Source: Mucilaginibacter flavus (GTDB lineage: Bacteria; Bacteroidota; Bacteroidia; Sphingobacteriales; Sphingobacteriaceae). Taken from it: a DNA stretch of 64,000 nucleotides. Numbering within the stretch: position 1 is the stretch's first letter; each line of letters begins with the position of its first letter. Made by a program: the position numbers and the translations under genes. The stretch spans positions 186,001 through 250,000 of the forward strand of contig NZ_JAUFPS010000041.1 of NCBI RefSeq assembly GCF_030409315.1. Reading direction: 5' to 3'. Positions 43,540-53,252 of the stretch are shown one piece after another. Under the pieces are notes generated by a model. That model did no database searches and was not told the DNA's origin. It saw only the letters and a list, made by a program, of their open reading frames with translations.

Positions 43540-45351
43540 TTAGCAGCATTCGTCCTTAACAAAGGCTTTAACTACTTTGGCTTTATTTTTACCTGTGTTT
43601 TTAAGCATGTATTTAACAGCATCGGCAGGTATAATAAAGGTTTCGGCGTAGTGAATTACCTGTTGCAGGCCATTGGTTGTTACCGTAATACTTTCGCCCT
43701 CAACAAGGCTTAGTACATGGCATTGGTTATTGGTGTATTCTTCAATTGCGGTGTCAAATTCAAACCGCTCCACGGCGTAAAAATGATCGGGATGGGTGGT
43801 CAGATTTATCAGCTGCCAGTCGTCACCCCGTTTTACTACGGTTTGTTTTGATATCAGTGTATCGGCAACAACTTCGCCTTTGCGGCCGAAGTCTAAATTT
43901 TCAAATGCCCTGTCGATATTCAACGTACGCGGGTTACCGTTCAAATCCGGGCGAAGCCAATCGTACATTTTAAAGGTAAAGATATAGGGGGTAGCGCTTA
44001 TCTCCAGTACCATATTGTTTTTGCCCGAGCAGTGTACCGTGCCGTTAGGGATCAGGAACAGGTCATGTTTTTTGGCCGGGAAGATCTGCACATAATCACC
44101 AATCTCCACCGGTTCGCTGTTCTTAAAACTATCTTCTAAAGCTGTTTTGAACGCTTGTTTATCAATATTTTCCTGGAAGCCTAAATAAACTTCGGCATCT
44201 GGCTTGGCGTCGAGTATGTAATAGGTTTCATCCTGTGTAAAATCTTCGCCAAAATTCTGTTTGGTATAGGCTACGGTAGGGTGGCATTGCAGGGAAAGAT
44301 TGCCGCCATCAAAAGTATCCAAAAAGTCGAAACGGATAGGGAAGGCGTCGCCAAATCTTTCGGCTGCTTTGCCCAAAATAGCTTTGCTGTTGTATAAAAA
44401 CAAGGTATCTAACGATACCTCCAGCATGGTATCCTGGTATTGCAGGATGATGCCGTTTTCGGGAGCAATAAGTTCAAAGGACCAGGCGTAGTTTACCACA
44501 TCGGTATTTAAACCGTCGATATTATCTTTTATCCATTGGCCGCCCCACACGCCTGGCTCAAACCATGGCCTGGGCCTAAGCATATTGCGCGACATGTTTT
44601 TTAAGGTATCGCGTAAGGTTTTGCCGGTTGCCCAGCTGATGTCATTAATGCGTTGTTCGTCAATTATGATATCAACTAATGGCAGCAGTTGTTTTTTGTG
44701 TTTGTTTAACAAAGGCCACTCAACAAAATAAAAACGTTTGTATTGAATTTTGGGGTCTGCGGGTAGTCTATCGCCAAGGTTGCATATATTGTTGGCCCTT
44801 GAACGAAACTGGATCTCGTTTTTAGGAACGTCAATGTAGAACATAGCTGCATCCCAGTTAGCCAATGCGGCCCCGCTGCCATATATGATGTTGAGCTGCC
44901 CTTCAATGGGTTTTAAAGCGTTTAGCTTTGCGCAGTCGAAAAAATCAGAAAGATTGCCTTCATAAATTTTGCCGAACAGCGGGTCATTCCCACCCATAGC
45001 AGGGGAGATGATTTGATTGATGGCGTCTTCAGATTTAAAAGCGGTATTACTGTTTATCCAATTTACATTAACGCCTTTTCTGTGAAGTTCATCATTAAGT
45101 TCGCCTACAAAAATATCCCAGTACACGGCCGAGTAACCGTCAATTACCACATCTTTTCCCTGGGCTATTATCCAGGTTGCAAGGCTTTCAAAGCCAGTGT
45201 AAATAGGTTCGTTAATTTTAAAGGTGGGGTAGATATCATATTTGGTATCGGTAGATGTTTCTTTGTGAGCTGGAATAAGAAACTGCCTGGTCGATCTCAA
45301 ATCCTGTTGGTCAACTTTAAAACCGGCATTTAAAACAGAATCTTTACTCAT
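43540..45351 (-). CDS. Class I mannose-6-phosphate isomerase-like protein with N-terminal kinase-like domain
   Basis: A 603-residue protein. The C-terminal half is a type I phosphomannose isomerase cupin: metal ligands Gln and His in LSLQCHPTVAYT (about 350), Glu in DETYYILDA, and His in IPNGTVHCSG (about 437). The N-terminal 280 or so residues are not part of that family; the pattern (DVVIDGYSAVYWDIFV, IIYGSGAALAN, FYIDVPKNEIQFR) recalls a P-loop kinase-like fold, but I see no intact Walker A motif. The pair could couple isomerisation to sugar recognition. The ATG at 45351 is preferred; a perfect promoter is 25 bases upstream. It sits between the sugar porter and a GntR regulator. Confidence 0.75.
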   Translation of the reverse strand: MSKDSVLNAGFKVDQQDLRSTRQFLIPAHKETSTDTKYDIYPTFKINEPIYTGFESLATWIIAQGKDVVIDGYSAVYWDIFVGELNDELHRKGVNVNWINSNTAFKSEDAINQIISPAMGGNDPLFGKIYEGNLSDFFDCAKLNALKPIEGQLNIIYGSGAALANWDAAMFYIDVPKNEIQFRSRANNICNLGDRLPADPKIQYKRFYFVEWPLLNKHKKQLLPLVDIIIDEQRINDISWATGKTLRDTLKNMSRNMLRPRPWFEPGVWGGQWIKDNIDGLNTDVVNYAWSFELIAPENGIILQYQDTMLEVSLDTLFLYNSKAILGKAAERFGDAFPIRFDFLDTFDGGNLSLQCHPTVAYTKQNFGEDFTQDETYYILDAKPDAEVYLGFQENIDKQAFKTALEDSFKNSEPVEIGDYVQIFPAKKHDLFLIPNGTVHCSGKNNMVLEISATPYIFTFKMYDWLRPDLNGNPRTLNIDRAFENLDFGRKGEVVADTLISKQTVVKRGDDWQLINLTTHPDHFYAVERFEFDTAIEEYTNNQCHVLSLVEGESITVTTNGLQQVIHYAETFIIPADAVKYMLKNTGKNKAKVVKAFVKDECC

Positions 45352-45375
45352 ACAATCATTATATGTCATAATGTG

Positions 45376-45406
45376 CAAACATATTGTATTTCCCTTAAAT
45401 TCCAAA
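45376..45406 (-). promoter_or_regulatory. Promoter of the isomerase-sugar porter operon
   Basis: Minus strand: TTTG (45406-45403), exactly 19 bases, then TATGTTTG (45383-45376). This is a full match to the Bacteroidota consensus. A short inverted repeat (CATTAT/ATAATG, 45357-45373) lies at the expected transcript start and could be an operator. Confidence 0.78.
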
Positions 45407-45430
45407 TAGCGTTTGTTATTTAATAAAAAT

Positions 45431-46165
45431 TTAACTGTTGCGCCTGCTCTCTACGGTGTAAATAAAACTTTCGGCCTTATAATAGCCCAAATTGTACTCC
45501 ATCGGCCTATCGCCCTGGTCAAATACAAAACGCTTTCTGAATAGCACGGGGCTACCAGGGTCAATCTCCAGTTTACCGGCAATCAGTTTATCGGCCGCTT
45601 TGGCGCTGATCTCTTCTTTAGATAGATTGGCCACTACAGAGTGATCATTTTCAAGCATTTCGTATAAAGGCTTTTTAAAATCCTCGTCGCCTGTAAGGCC
45701 AATCCTGGGGTGAAAATAGGATACAAAATATACAAAAGCCTCGTCGGCATTGCCGCGCAATCTTTCCAGCTTGATGATCTTTTTTTCGGTTTTGATATCA
45801 AAAAAATTAGCTATAAAATCATCAGGATACACCCAGCTCACATGCAATTCATAGTTCTTAATAGGGATGCCACGGGCCTGCATTTCTTGTGTAAAACTAA
45901 GCCAATTCATTGATTTTGAGCTCATTTTTGATTGAGCTACCTTTGTGCCAAGTCGTTTCTTTCTAACAAGCAGCTCTTCATAAACCAATTTGTTGATGGC
46001 CTGGCGTAAAGTGGTGCGGGATATAGCCAGTATTTTGGCCAGGTCAACCTCATTTGGGAGTAATTTGCCCGATTGATATTCGGGCTCTTTTATCATTTCA
46101 CGCAGCAGGTTTTCGGCTTGTATATGAAGTGGTACGGCGCTTTTATGATCGATAGAAAGTTTCAT
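45431..46165 (-). CDS. GntR-family regulator with UTRA sensing domain
   Basis: A 244-residue regulator: winged helix-turn-helix at residues about 8-78 (LLPNEVDLAKILAISRTTLR) and a UTRA ligand-binding domain (about 90-235, YFVSYFHPRIGL). UTRA regulators usually bind a sugar phosphate or similar and are local repressors. It is next to the isomerase/porter operon in the same direction and divergent from the (alpha/alpha)6 glycosidase, so both are candidate targets. Confidence 0.92.
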   Translation of the reverse strand: MKLSIDHKSAVPLHIQAENLLREMIKEPEYQSGKLLPNEVDLAKILAISRTTLRQAINKLVYEELLVRKKRLGTKVAQSKMSSKSMNWLSFTQEMQARGIPIKNYELHVSWVYPDDFIANFFDIKTEKKIIKLERLRGNADEAFVYFVSYFHPRIGLTGDEDFKKPLYEMLENDHSVVANLSKEEISAKAADKLIAGKLEIDPGSPVLFRKRFVFDQGDRPMEYNLGYYKAESFIYTVESRRNS

Positions 46166-46349
46166 ATCCCGGTATTTGTAAAGGTTTTATAAATAATATG
46201 TATTGCAAATTAAATCATTATTTAATGAACATGATAATGTTTATATGTATATACTGTTCTTTTATAAAAAATAGGCCCCTCTTTAAAGTGTTGTATATTC
46301 CAGTTTATAGCTAAAATGTGCTTTTTTGAAAAAAAACAGGTGCAGAAAA

Positions 46350-46392
46350 TTTGGAATCTATGTTTATGTTTTTATGTTTGTACATATATGTA
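46350..46392 (+). promoter_or_regulatory. Promoter and palindromic operator of the glycosidase gene
   Basis: TTTG (46350-46353), exactly 19 bases, TATGTTTG (46373-46380): a full consensus promoter. The 12-base palindrome TACATATATGTA directly follows at 46381-46392, where transcription should begin, so a bound repressor would block it. The divergent GntR protein is the natural candidate. A related word, TATGTATATAC, lies in its own upstream region near 46243. Confidence 0.7.
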
Positions 46393-46448
46393 ATTGCATC
46401 CGGCACTTACATTATTATAAACCACATAAAACTAAACATCCCGTTTGC

Positions 46449-47747
46449 ATGAAATTAATTTTGCCCGTTTTTATTTCCTTGTCTTTATTTTTAGGCTCAA
46501 ATGTTAATGCTCAGGTTGGCAGCCAGTCAGCTCTTGCTAAATCTATTTTAGCCGATAGCCGCTTAGATACCATTCAGGCCCGCGCTGTAAAATTGCTTTC
46601 TGGTTTCTCTGCGGGTACCTCTTATAACGAAGTCTGGATTCGTGATTTTAATACCTTTATTAAAGGTTCATTAAAGGCGCACCCAAAAGAAGAAGTGAAA
46701 AATAACCTGCTTATGTTTTTCAAAATCCAGGGCGAAGACGGCAATATTGTAGATGGGGTGGTAGATAGTGCCAAAGCCAATGTTGGGTATAAGTATCGTT
46801 ACTCTCCGCTACTGCGTGGTTGGGCGGCACATAAAAACACGGTTGAAACCGACCAGGAATCGTCATTGGTACAAGCGGTTAAAAAATACATTGATGTTAC
46901 CGGCGATAAAACTATTCTTCATGAAGTTATTGGTGGCAAGAACGTGCTGGAGCGTATGGAAGATGCTTTTATTTACCTGCAAAAAGACAGATGGTCAAAA
47001 GAATATGGCTTGGTTACCGGGGCCACTACTATTGATTGGGGCGATGTACAATCAGAAAGTGGCTGGGGTGTAGCTATCAATGATAAAACAAAATGGACTA
47101 TTGATATTTATGACAACGCCATGTTTGTGAAAGCGTTGCATGATTTTGAAGCCATGAAGCCGAAGGCTTATAGAGAAAAACAAAATTGGAGCGAAGTTGC
47201 GGCGACTACTTCAAAAAATGTACGCAAATACCTATGGGATAAAACTACTCAAAAATACACACCACATATTTACCTGAATGGAAGCCCATTCTCGCCCGAT
47301 TTTAATGAAAAAGAAATCCTGTACACTGGCGGTTCAATATGCGCTATTATAGCCGGATTTAATACGCCTGCCGAGGTTAAGGAAATAAATAGGCAAATGA
47401 TGGCCGCTGCAGGTAAAGAAAAGCATGCCACCATAGGTATAACGGTTTACCCGCCATATCCGGCCAAACAATACCCCAACATGCAGCCCTACAATTACCA
47501 AAACGGGGGCGACTGGACCTGGTTTGGCGGCCGTATGATGGCCCCGTTGATTAGTTATGGCTATGTAAAAGATGCCTACGCCGAGTTATCGCCCATGCTG
47601 GATAGGGCGCTGGCCAATAAAGGTTTTTTTGAATGGTATGATGTGCAAACAGGAGCACCCAAAGGTTCTGGTGATTTCAGGGGAGAAGCCGGTGTTTTGT
47701 ATGACGCTATCACCGTTTTAAAGCAATGGGCTACTAAAAACAAATAA
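46449..47747 (+). CDS. Exported (alpha/alpha)6-barrel glycosidase-like protein
   Basis: A 432-residue protein with signal peptide ending GSNVNAQ. The body is all-helical, in the style of GH37/GH63/glycogen-debranching barrels: YNEVWIRDFNTFIKG near 58, DQESSLVQAVKKYID, TTIDWGDV, IYDNAMFVKAL, and GGDWTWFGGRMMAPLISYG. The acidic residues in WIRDFN and in EWYDVQTG could be catalytic, but I cannot assign the pair. The ATG at 46449 is chosen because the upstream 41 in-frame codons run through the promoter. It precedes SusC but a strong terminator separates them. Confidence 0.7.
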   Translation: MKLILPVFISLSLFLGSNVNAQVGSQSALAKSILADSRLDTIQARAVKLLSGFSAGTSYNEVWIRDFNTFIKGSLKAHPKEEVKNNLLMFFKIQGEDGNIVDGVVDSAKANVGYKYRYSPLLRGWAAHKNTVETDQESSLVQAVKKYIDVTGDKTILHEVIGGKNVLERMEDAFIYLQKDRWSKEYGLVTGATTIDWGDVQSESGWGVAINDKTKWTIDIYDNAMFVKALHDFEAMKPKAYREKQNWSEVAATTSKNVRKYLWDKTTQKYTPHIYLNGSPFSPDFNEKEILYTGGSICAIIAGFNTPAEVKEINRQMMAAAGKEKHATIGITVYPPYPAKQYPNMQPYNYQNGGDWTWFGGRMMAPLISYGYVKDAYAELSPMLDRALANKGFFEWYDVQTGAPKGSGDFRGEAGVLYDAITVLKQWATKNK

Positions 47748-47786
47748 GATATTACAACCTATCACATCCTTTAAACTATTGAAGTA

Positions 47787-47814
47787 AAAACGGGCCGCGA
47801 AAGCGGCCCGTTTT
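47787..47814 (+). terminator. Strong rho-independent terminator (GAAA loop)
   Basis: Perfect 12-base stem AAAACGGGCCGC (47787-47798) and GCGGCCCGTTTT (47803-47814) around the stable tetraloop GAAA. Ends the glycosidase transcript and isolates the SusC operon. Confidence 0.93.
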
Positions 47815-48086
47815 GCGTTAAGCGACAAAAAAAGCGTGGTAAATGCAATATAAAGTAACTTCTTAAAATATTTTATAATGTATCTACATTTAATAATATG
47901 ATTTGATGCTTAAAACAACAATTAAGACGATTTTTCAAACCGATCTGTAAGAGAAAAGTCCATTTAAAGCACATATTTACAGGTAAATAAAAAATTTAAG
48001 TAAAAAATTTTGTTTCTCATTTTTTAATATGTAATTATGTATACACAAATAATAAAAATATAACTTAACCTTTACTCAAACCAATT
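47815..48086 (+). other. SusC operon upstream region
   Basis: Very AT-rich upstream DNA. No exact TAnnTTTG is found; the nearest are TATGATTTG near 47897 and AAATTTTG near 48006. The word TATGTATACAC (48036-48046) resembles the candidate GntR sites upstream of the glycosidase gene, which hints at shared control. Confidence 0.35.
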
Positions 48087-51000
48087 ATGAATGAAAGAAT
48101 TTTTACCTATTTAAAGGTGAAGTACCTTTGTTGTTTAATGTTACTACTGGCACTGGGGCAGGTTTCCCGGGCGCAAACTTCGTTTACCGTAAGTGGTAAA
48201 ATAGTTGATAACAAAGGGCTGGTGATGCCCGGAGTTAGTGTAACCATTAAACACACAAAAATTGGTACCATCTCTACCGTACAAGGCGATTATACCATCA
48301 AAGTTCTTAAACGGGCAGATACACTTGTATTTTCCTTTTTAGGTTACGTTAAACAGGAAATCGCTGTTAATGATCGGCGCACTATTGATGTAGTACTACT
48401 TGATGACAAAAACGACCTGAACGAGGTTGTAGTGGTAGCTTATGGTACGCAAAAAAAGGAAAGCATGGTAAGTGCCATCACTACCATTAACCCAAAGGAG
48501 CTTAAAGGCCCAACCAGTAACTTAACTACCATGCTGGCCGGTCGTATAGCCGGTTTAATATCGTATCAACGCAGCGGCGAACCCGGTGCCGATAACGCGT
48601 CTTTTTTTATCAGGGGTATCACCACGTTCGGTTCTGGTAAAATAGACCCGCTCATCCTGATAGATGGGATGGAGTCAACCTCAACCGCGCTGGCTCGTTT
48701 ACAGCCTGATGATATAGCCGGCTTTTCCATCCTTAAAGATGCCGCCGCTTCATCATTGTACGGCGCCCGTGGTGCAAATGGTGTTATTTTGGTTACCACC
48801 AAATCGGGCAAGGCGGGCGATACTAAATTTAACGTGCGTTTTGAAAATTCAACATCGTCAAATACGCAAAATTTTGCCCTGGCCGATAATATCACCTACA
48901 TGAAACTGGCTAATGAAGCTGCGCTAACCCGTAACCCGCTTGCTCCGCTGCCTTATACGCAAAATAAAATTGATAATACCCAGGCCGGTAATAACCCGTT
49001 GCTTTACCCAAGCAATAACTGGATAGGGCAGCTTATTAAAAACTACACCAATAACCAAAGGCTCAATTTAAACCTAAGCGGAGGTGTTAACAAGGCGCAG
49101 TATTATATAGCAGGCACCATTAACCAGGATAATGGTGTTTTAAAAGCGCAAACGGGTAATAATTTCAACAACAATGTAAGTTTAAGAAGTTATGAGATCC
49201 GCTCCAACATTAACGTAAAACTTACCTCGTCTACTGAAGCTATTTTAAGAACATCCGGCGACTTTGATGATTACAATGGCCCTGTTGGTGGCGGCGGGCA
49301 GGTATTTAACAGCGCTTTGAATGCCAACCCTGTATTATTCCCGGCAACTTTCCCGGCTTCTAACCTGCCATTGGTAAAACACCCTTTATTTGGTAATGCG
49401 GCGAGAGGGTCAAACGGCGATGTATATGATAACCCTTTTGCCGATATGGTATCTGGCTTTCAACAATACAGCACCTCTACCTTAAATGTTCAGCTTGAAT
49501 TAAAGCAGGATCTTAAATTTATTACCGAAGGCTTGTCTGCCCGGGGAATGGTTTATACCCAACGCTACTCATACTTTACCGTGAGCAGGCAGTATAATCC
49601 TTTCTATTACGCGGCAAGCCCATCCATTAACGATCCAAGAGGCTATGTGTTAACTTTACTAAATGAAAACTCGGCTACAGAATACCTTAATTATAATGAA
49701 GGTGCCAAAACGGTAAATACCACTACGTACGGCGAGGTAGCCCTAAACTATAACCGCACATTTAATAAAGTTCATAATGTAAGCGGTTTACTTATTGGTA
49801 TTCAACGTAATTATCTTACCGGTAATGCCGGCGATCTGCAATCGTCATTGCCATTTCGCAACCAGGGCGTATCCGGCAGGTTAACTTACGGGTATGATAA
49901 CCGGTACCTGTTTGAAACCAATTTTGGTTATAACGGGTCCGAACGCTTTGCAAAAAATAACCGTTATGGCTTCTTTCCGTCTGTGGGTGTTGCCTGGAAC
50001 GTGAGTAACGAAAAATTTTTCTCGGGCTTATCAAAAACAATCAACAATTTAAAATTGCGCGCCACTTATGGTCTGGTGGGTAACGACCAGATAGGTAACC
50101 CCAACGATAGGTTCTTTTACCTATCCAATGTAAACCTTAACGATGGTGGCTACGGATCATATTTTGGCGAAAACTACGCCTACAGCAGGCCGGGTGTTTC
50201 TATTTCAAGATATGCCAATGATGGCATCACCTGGGAAAAATCAAAGAAAATCAACTTAGGGATGGACCTTGGCTTATTTGATGCCCTAAACATCACTATT
50301 GATGCTTATAAAGAACGCCGCAGCAATATATTAATGCAAAGGGCTTATATTCCGACAACACTGGGCTTAACCGCTCCCGTAAGTGCCAACGTAGGGGTTG
50401 CCGAAGGTAAAGGCGTTGATGTTGCTATGGATTATAATAAAAGCTTTGGCAATGCCTGGTTGCAAATGCGTGGTACATTTACCTACGCGGCCAGTAAACT
50501 GTTGGTTAATGAAGAGCCAAATTACCCGGCAAATGAACAATACCTATCGCGGGTAGGGCAATCATTAGGCGAAGTTTATGGCCTTGTTGCCGAGCGTTTG
50601 TTTGTTGACGACGCCGATGTTAAAAACTCGCCCAAACAAAATTACGGAGAGGTAAGAGGTGGCGATATCAAATACCGGGATTTAAATGGCGACGGACAGA
50701 TCACCGACCTGGATATGATTAACGGCCTTGGTTATCCAACCACGCCCGAGATCATTTATGGCTTTGGCTTCTCCTTCGGCTACAAAAATTTTGATATCAG
50801 CACCTTTTTCCAGGGATCGGCCAGGTCGTCGTTCTTTATCGATCCAAACGCCATATCGCCATTTGTGGCTAATGGCCCTTACCAACATGGTTTGCTTGAT
50901 GTTATTGCTAAAGATCACTGGTCTGAAGATAACCGTAACCTGTATGCATTATGGCCCCGTTTAGGCTTAACAGAAAATGCCAACAACAACGAGCCGTCAA

Positions 51001-51233
51001 ACTGGTGGATGCGTAGCGGTGCTTTCCTGAGGATGAAAACCGCAGAGATAGGTTACAGCATTAAAGAGCGTGCGCTGAAAAAATTCCATATATCAAGCTT
51101 AAGGATTTACGCCAACGGTACTAACCTGTTCCTGATAAGCGCCTTTAAGCTTTGGGACCCTGAGCAGGGCAGCAATGGCCTGGGCTACCCGGTTCAAAAG
51201 GTGTTTAACGTAGGGATAAATGTTCAGTTATAA
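48087..51233 (+). CDS. SusC/RagA TonB-linked outer-membrane transporter
   Basis: A 1048-residue outer-membrane transporter. Signal peptide ending SRAQ; a carboxypeptidase-regulatory-like domain (FTVSGKIVDNKGLVMPGVSV, about 30-110); the SusC-specific TonB box and plug (EVVVVAYGTQKKESMVSA, then RIAGLISYQRSG and LKDAAASSLYGARGANGVI); and a 22-strand barrel to the end. It works with the SusD-like lipoprotein to take up oligosaccharides using TonB. First gene of a four-gene operon with 22-base spacing to SusD. Confidence 0.97.
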   Translation: MNERIFTYLKVKYLCCLMLLLALGQVSRAQTSFTVSGKIVDNKGLVMPGVSVTIKHTKIGTISTVQGDYTIKVLKRADTLVFSFLGYVKQEIAVNDRRTIDVVLLDDKNDLNEVVVVAYGTQKKESMVSAITTINPKELKGPTSNLTTMLAGRIAGLISYQRSGEPGADNASFFIRGITTFGSGKIDPLILIDGMESTSTALARLQPDDIAGFSILKDAAASSLYGARGANGVILVTTKSGKAGDTKFNVRFENSTSSNTQNFALADNITYMKLANEAALTRNPLAPLPYTQNKIDNTQAGNNPLLYPSNNWIGQLIKNYTNNQRLNLNLSGGVNKAQYYIAGTINQDNGVLKAQTGNNFNNNVSLRSYEIRSNINVKLTSSTEAILRTSGDFDDYNGPVGGGGQVFNSALNANPVLFPATFPASNLPLVKHPLFGNAARGSNGDVYDNPFADMVSGFQQYSTSTLNVQLELKQDLKFITEGLSARGMVYTQRYSYFTVSRQYNPFYYAASPSINDPRGYVLTLLNENSATEYLNYNEGAKTVNTTTYGEVALNYNRTFNKVHNVSGLLIGIQRNYLTGNAGDLQSSLPFRNQGVSGRLTYGYDNRYLFETNFGYNGSERFAKNNRYGFFPSVGVAWNVSNEKFFSGLSKTINNLKLRATYGLVGNDQIGNPNDRFFYLSNVNLNDGGYGSYFGENYAYSRPGVSISRYANDGITWEKSKKINLGMDLGLFDALNITIDAYKERRSNILMQRAYIPTTLGLTAPVSANVGVAEGKGVDVAMDYNKSFGNAWLQMRGTFTYAASKLLVNEEPNYPANEQYLSRVGQSLGEVYGLVAERLFVDDADVKNSPKQNYGEVRGGDIKYRDLNGDGQITDLDMINGLGYPTTPEIIYGFGFSFGYKNFDISTFFQGSARSSFFIDPNAISPFVANGPYQHGLLDVIAKDHWSEDNRNLYALWPRLGLTENANNNEPSNWWMRSGAFLRMKTAEIGYSIKERALKKFHISSLRIYANGTNLFLISAFKLWDPEQGSNGLGYPVQKVFNVGINVQL

Positions 51234-51255
51234 GCCTGTTAAAATTTAAATCAAC

Positions 51256-53202
51256 ATGAAATTGTTAAATATACATACCCGATTTTTAAATTTCTTAAGT
51301 CGAAAATATGCGGGGCTTGCTATGCTGTTTTTGGTAATGGTGGGCATATCATCCTGTAAAAAAAGCTACCTGGATGTAGTGCCCGATAATGTTGCCACTA
51401 TTGATAACGCCTTTGCTAACCGTAACGAGGCCGAAAAATATTTATTTACGCTTTACGCTTATCTGCCGCAGGATGGCCAGCCCGATAAAAACCCTGCCTT
51501 TAGCGGAGGTGATGAGGCCTGGACTTATTGGCCGATGAATGCCGAAGATTACACCTATAATGATCCGTATAACATTGCACGCGGTAATCAAAACAGGGCC
51601 AATCCTTATATGAACTACTGGGATGGTTACGATGGTAAATCGCTTTGGCAGGGTATAAGGGCCTGTAATATATTTTTAGAAAACTTAAACAACGTAACCG
51701 ATTTGCAGCCCTACCTGAAAGCACGGTGGATAGGCGAGGCTAAGTTTTTAAAGGCCTATTTTCATTGGTACCTTTTCCGAATGTATGGGCCTATACCAAT
51801 TGTAGATAAAAACCTGCCCATTACCGCAACGCCAGAGCAACTTAAAGTTTACAGGCAGCCGGTTGATACTGTAGTAAACTACATAGCGAGGCTCATTGAT
51901 GATGCCGCCGCGGGTGATGCCAATACCGGTTTGCCGGCAACTATTACCAGTACCTCAACCGAGCTTGGCCGTATTACTAAAGTTGCCGCGCTTGCAATTA
52001 AAGCCCGAGTATTGGTTACAGCGGCAAGTCCGTTATTTAATGGCAACACCGATTTTGCCGGTTTAAAAAGCAACGGTGGTAAGCTGCTTTTTAACCCAAC
52101 GTATGATGCCACCAAATGGACCCGTGCCGCGGCGGCCTGTAAAGCAGCTATTGACGCGTCAACAGCGGCTGGTTTAAAAATATATTATTTTAACCCGGGT
52201 ATTGTTGTGGTTAATGATGCCACCAAATTAGAAATGAATATCCGTAACGCGGTTTGCGAAAAGTGGAATAGCGAACTTATATGGGGCTTAACATCAGGGG
52301 GTAACCCAACCGGCGCACTGCAGCAAAGGGCTTGTCCGCAGTTAGATCCAAACAATATTAACCTGAATATGATGGGTAAAATGGCGCCGCCAATGAAAAT
52401 GGCCGAACTGTTTTATACCAAAAACGGTGTGCCCATTGAGGAAGATAAAACCTGGGATTATGCCAACCGCTTTAAGTTGCGTACAACTACAGCCCAGGAT
52501 GCAGGCATGCAAAATGGTTACCAAACCGTAGGGCTGCATTTTGACCGCGAGGCGAGATTTTATGCCGATATGGCATTTGATGGTTCAACCTGGTTTATGA
52601 AAAATGGTACGTTCAATATTCAAAGTGAATCGGGGCAGTACACAGGCAAAAAGCAAAGTCGTTTGTATTCTATTACCGGCTATTTTACAAAAAAGGTGGT
52701 GAATTGGAATTTGGTTTATACATCAACTAATACCACTGTAGAATCGTACCCCTGGCCGGAAATGCGCCTGAGCGACCTGTACCTGTTATATGCCGAATCG
52801 TTAAACGAATCGGGTAACTCGGCTGCCGCTCTGCCATATATTAACCAGATACGGGCAAGGGCCGGCTTAAATTCGGTAGAAAGCTCATGGACTAATTTTT
52901 CAACCAATCCAACCAAATACACTACTGTTGAAGGCTTGCGCGATATCATCCGCCAGGAACGCGGCATTGAAATGGCGTTTGAAGGCAGTCGCTTTTGGGA
53001 TTTGCGCCGTTGGAAAACCGCGCCGCAAACGCTGAGCGCTCCAATTTATGGCTGGGATATTTTGCAAAGCACGCCGGCAGATTACAACCGTAAGGTGTTG
53101 TTATATAACCCGCAGTTTGTTGCCCCACGAGATTATTTCTGGCCTGTTAAGGAGTACAACTTGCAGGTTAATCCAAACCTTGTTCAAAACTCTGGCTGGT
53201 AA
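51256..53202 (+). CDS. SusD/RagB-family glycan-binding lipoprotein
   Basis: A 648-residue surface lipoprotein (lipobox GISSC, Cys34) with TPR-like helices in the SusD style: AKFLKAYFHWYLFRMYGPIP, DAAAGD insert, and the C-terminal RQERGIEMAFEGSRFWDLRR signature. It caps the SusC barrel and binds the incoming glycan. It is 51 bases upstream of the first discoidin-type lipoprotein. Confidence 0.96.
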   Translation: MKLLNIHTRFLNFLSRKYAGLAMLFLVMVGISSCKKSYLDVVPDNVATIDNAFANRNEAEKYLFTLYAYLPQDGQPDKNPAFSGGDEAWTYWPMNAEDYTYNDPYNIARGNQNRANPYMNYWDGYDGKSLWQGIRACNIFLENLNNVTDLQPYLKARWIGEAKFLKAYFHWYLFRMYGPIPIVDKNLPITATPEQLKVYRQPVDTVVNYIARLIDDAAAGDANTGLPATITSTSTELGRITKVAALAIKARVLVTAASPLFNGNTDFAGLKSNGGKLLFNPTYDATKWTRAAAACKAAIDASTAAGLKIYYFNPGIVVVNDATKLEMNIRNAVCEKWNSELIWGLTSGGNPTGALQQRACPQLDPNNINLNMMGKMAPPMKMAELFYTKNGVPIEEDKTWDYANRFKLRTTTAQDAGMQNGYQTVGLHFDREARFYADMAFDGSTWFMKNGTFNIQSESGQYTGKKQSRLYSITGYFTKKVVNWNLVYTSTNTTVESYPWPEMRLSDLYLLYAESLNESGNSAAALPYINQIRARAGLNSVESSWTNFSTNPTKYTTVEGLRDIIRQERGIEMAFEGSRFWDLRRWKTAPQTLSAPIYGWDILQSTPADYNRKVLLYNPQFVAPRDYFWPVKEYNLQVNPNLVQNSGW

Positions 53203-53252
53203 AACTAAAGATGTTGTCAACAAATAATTATATCCATCAAAAATATAAGATA

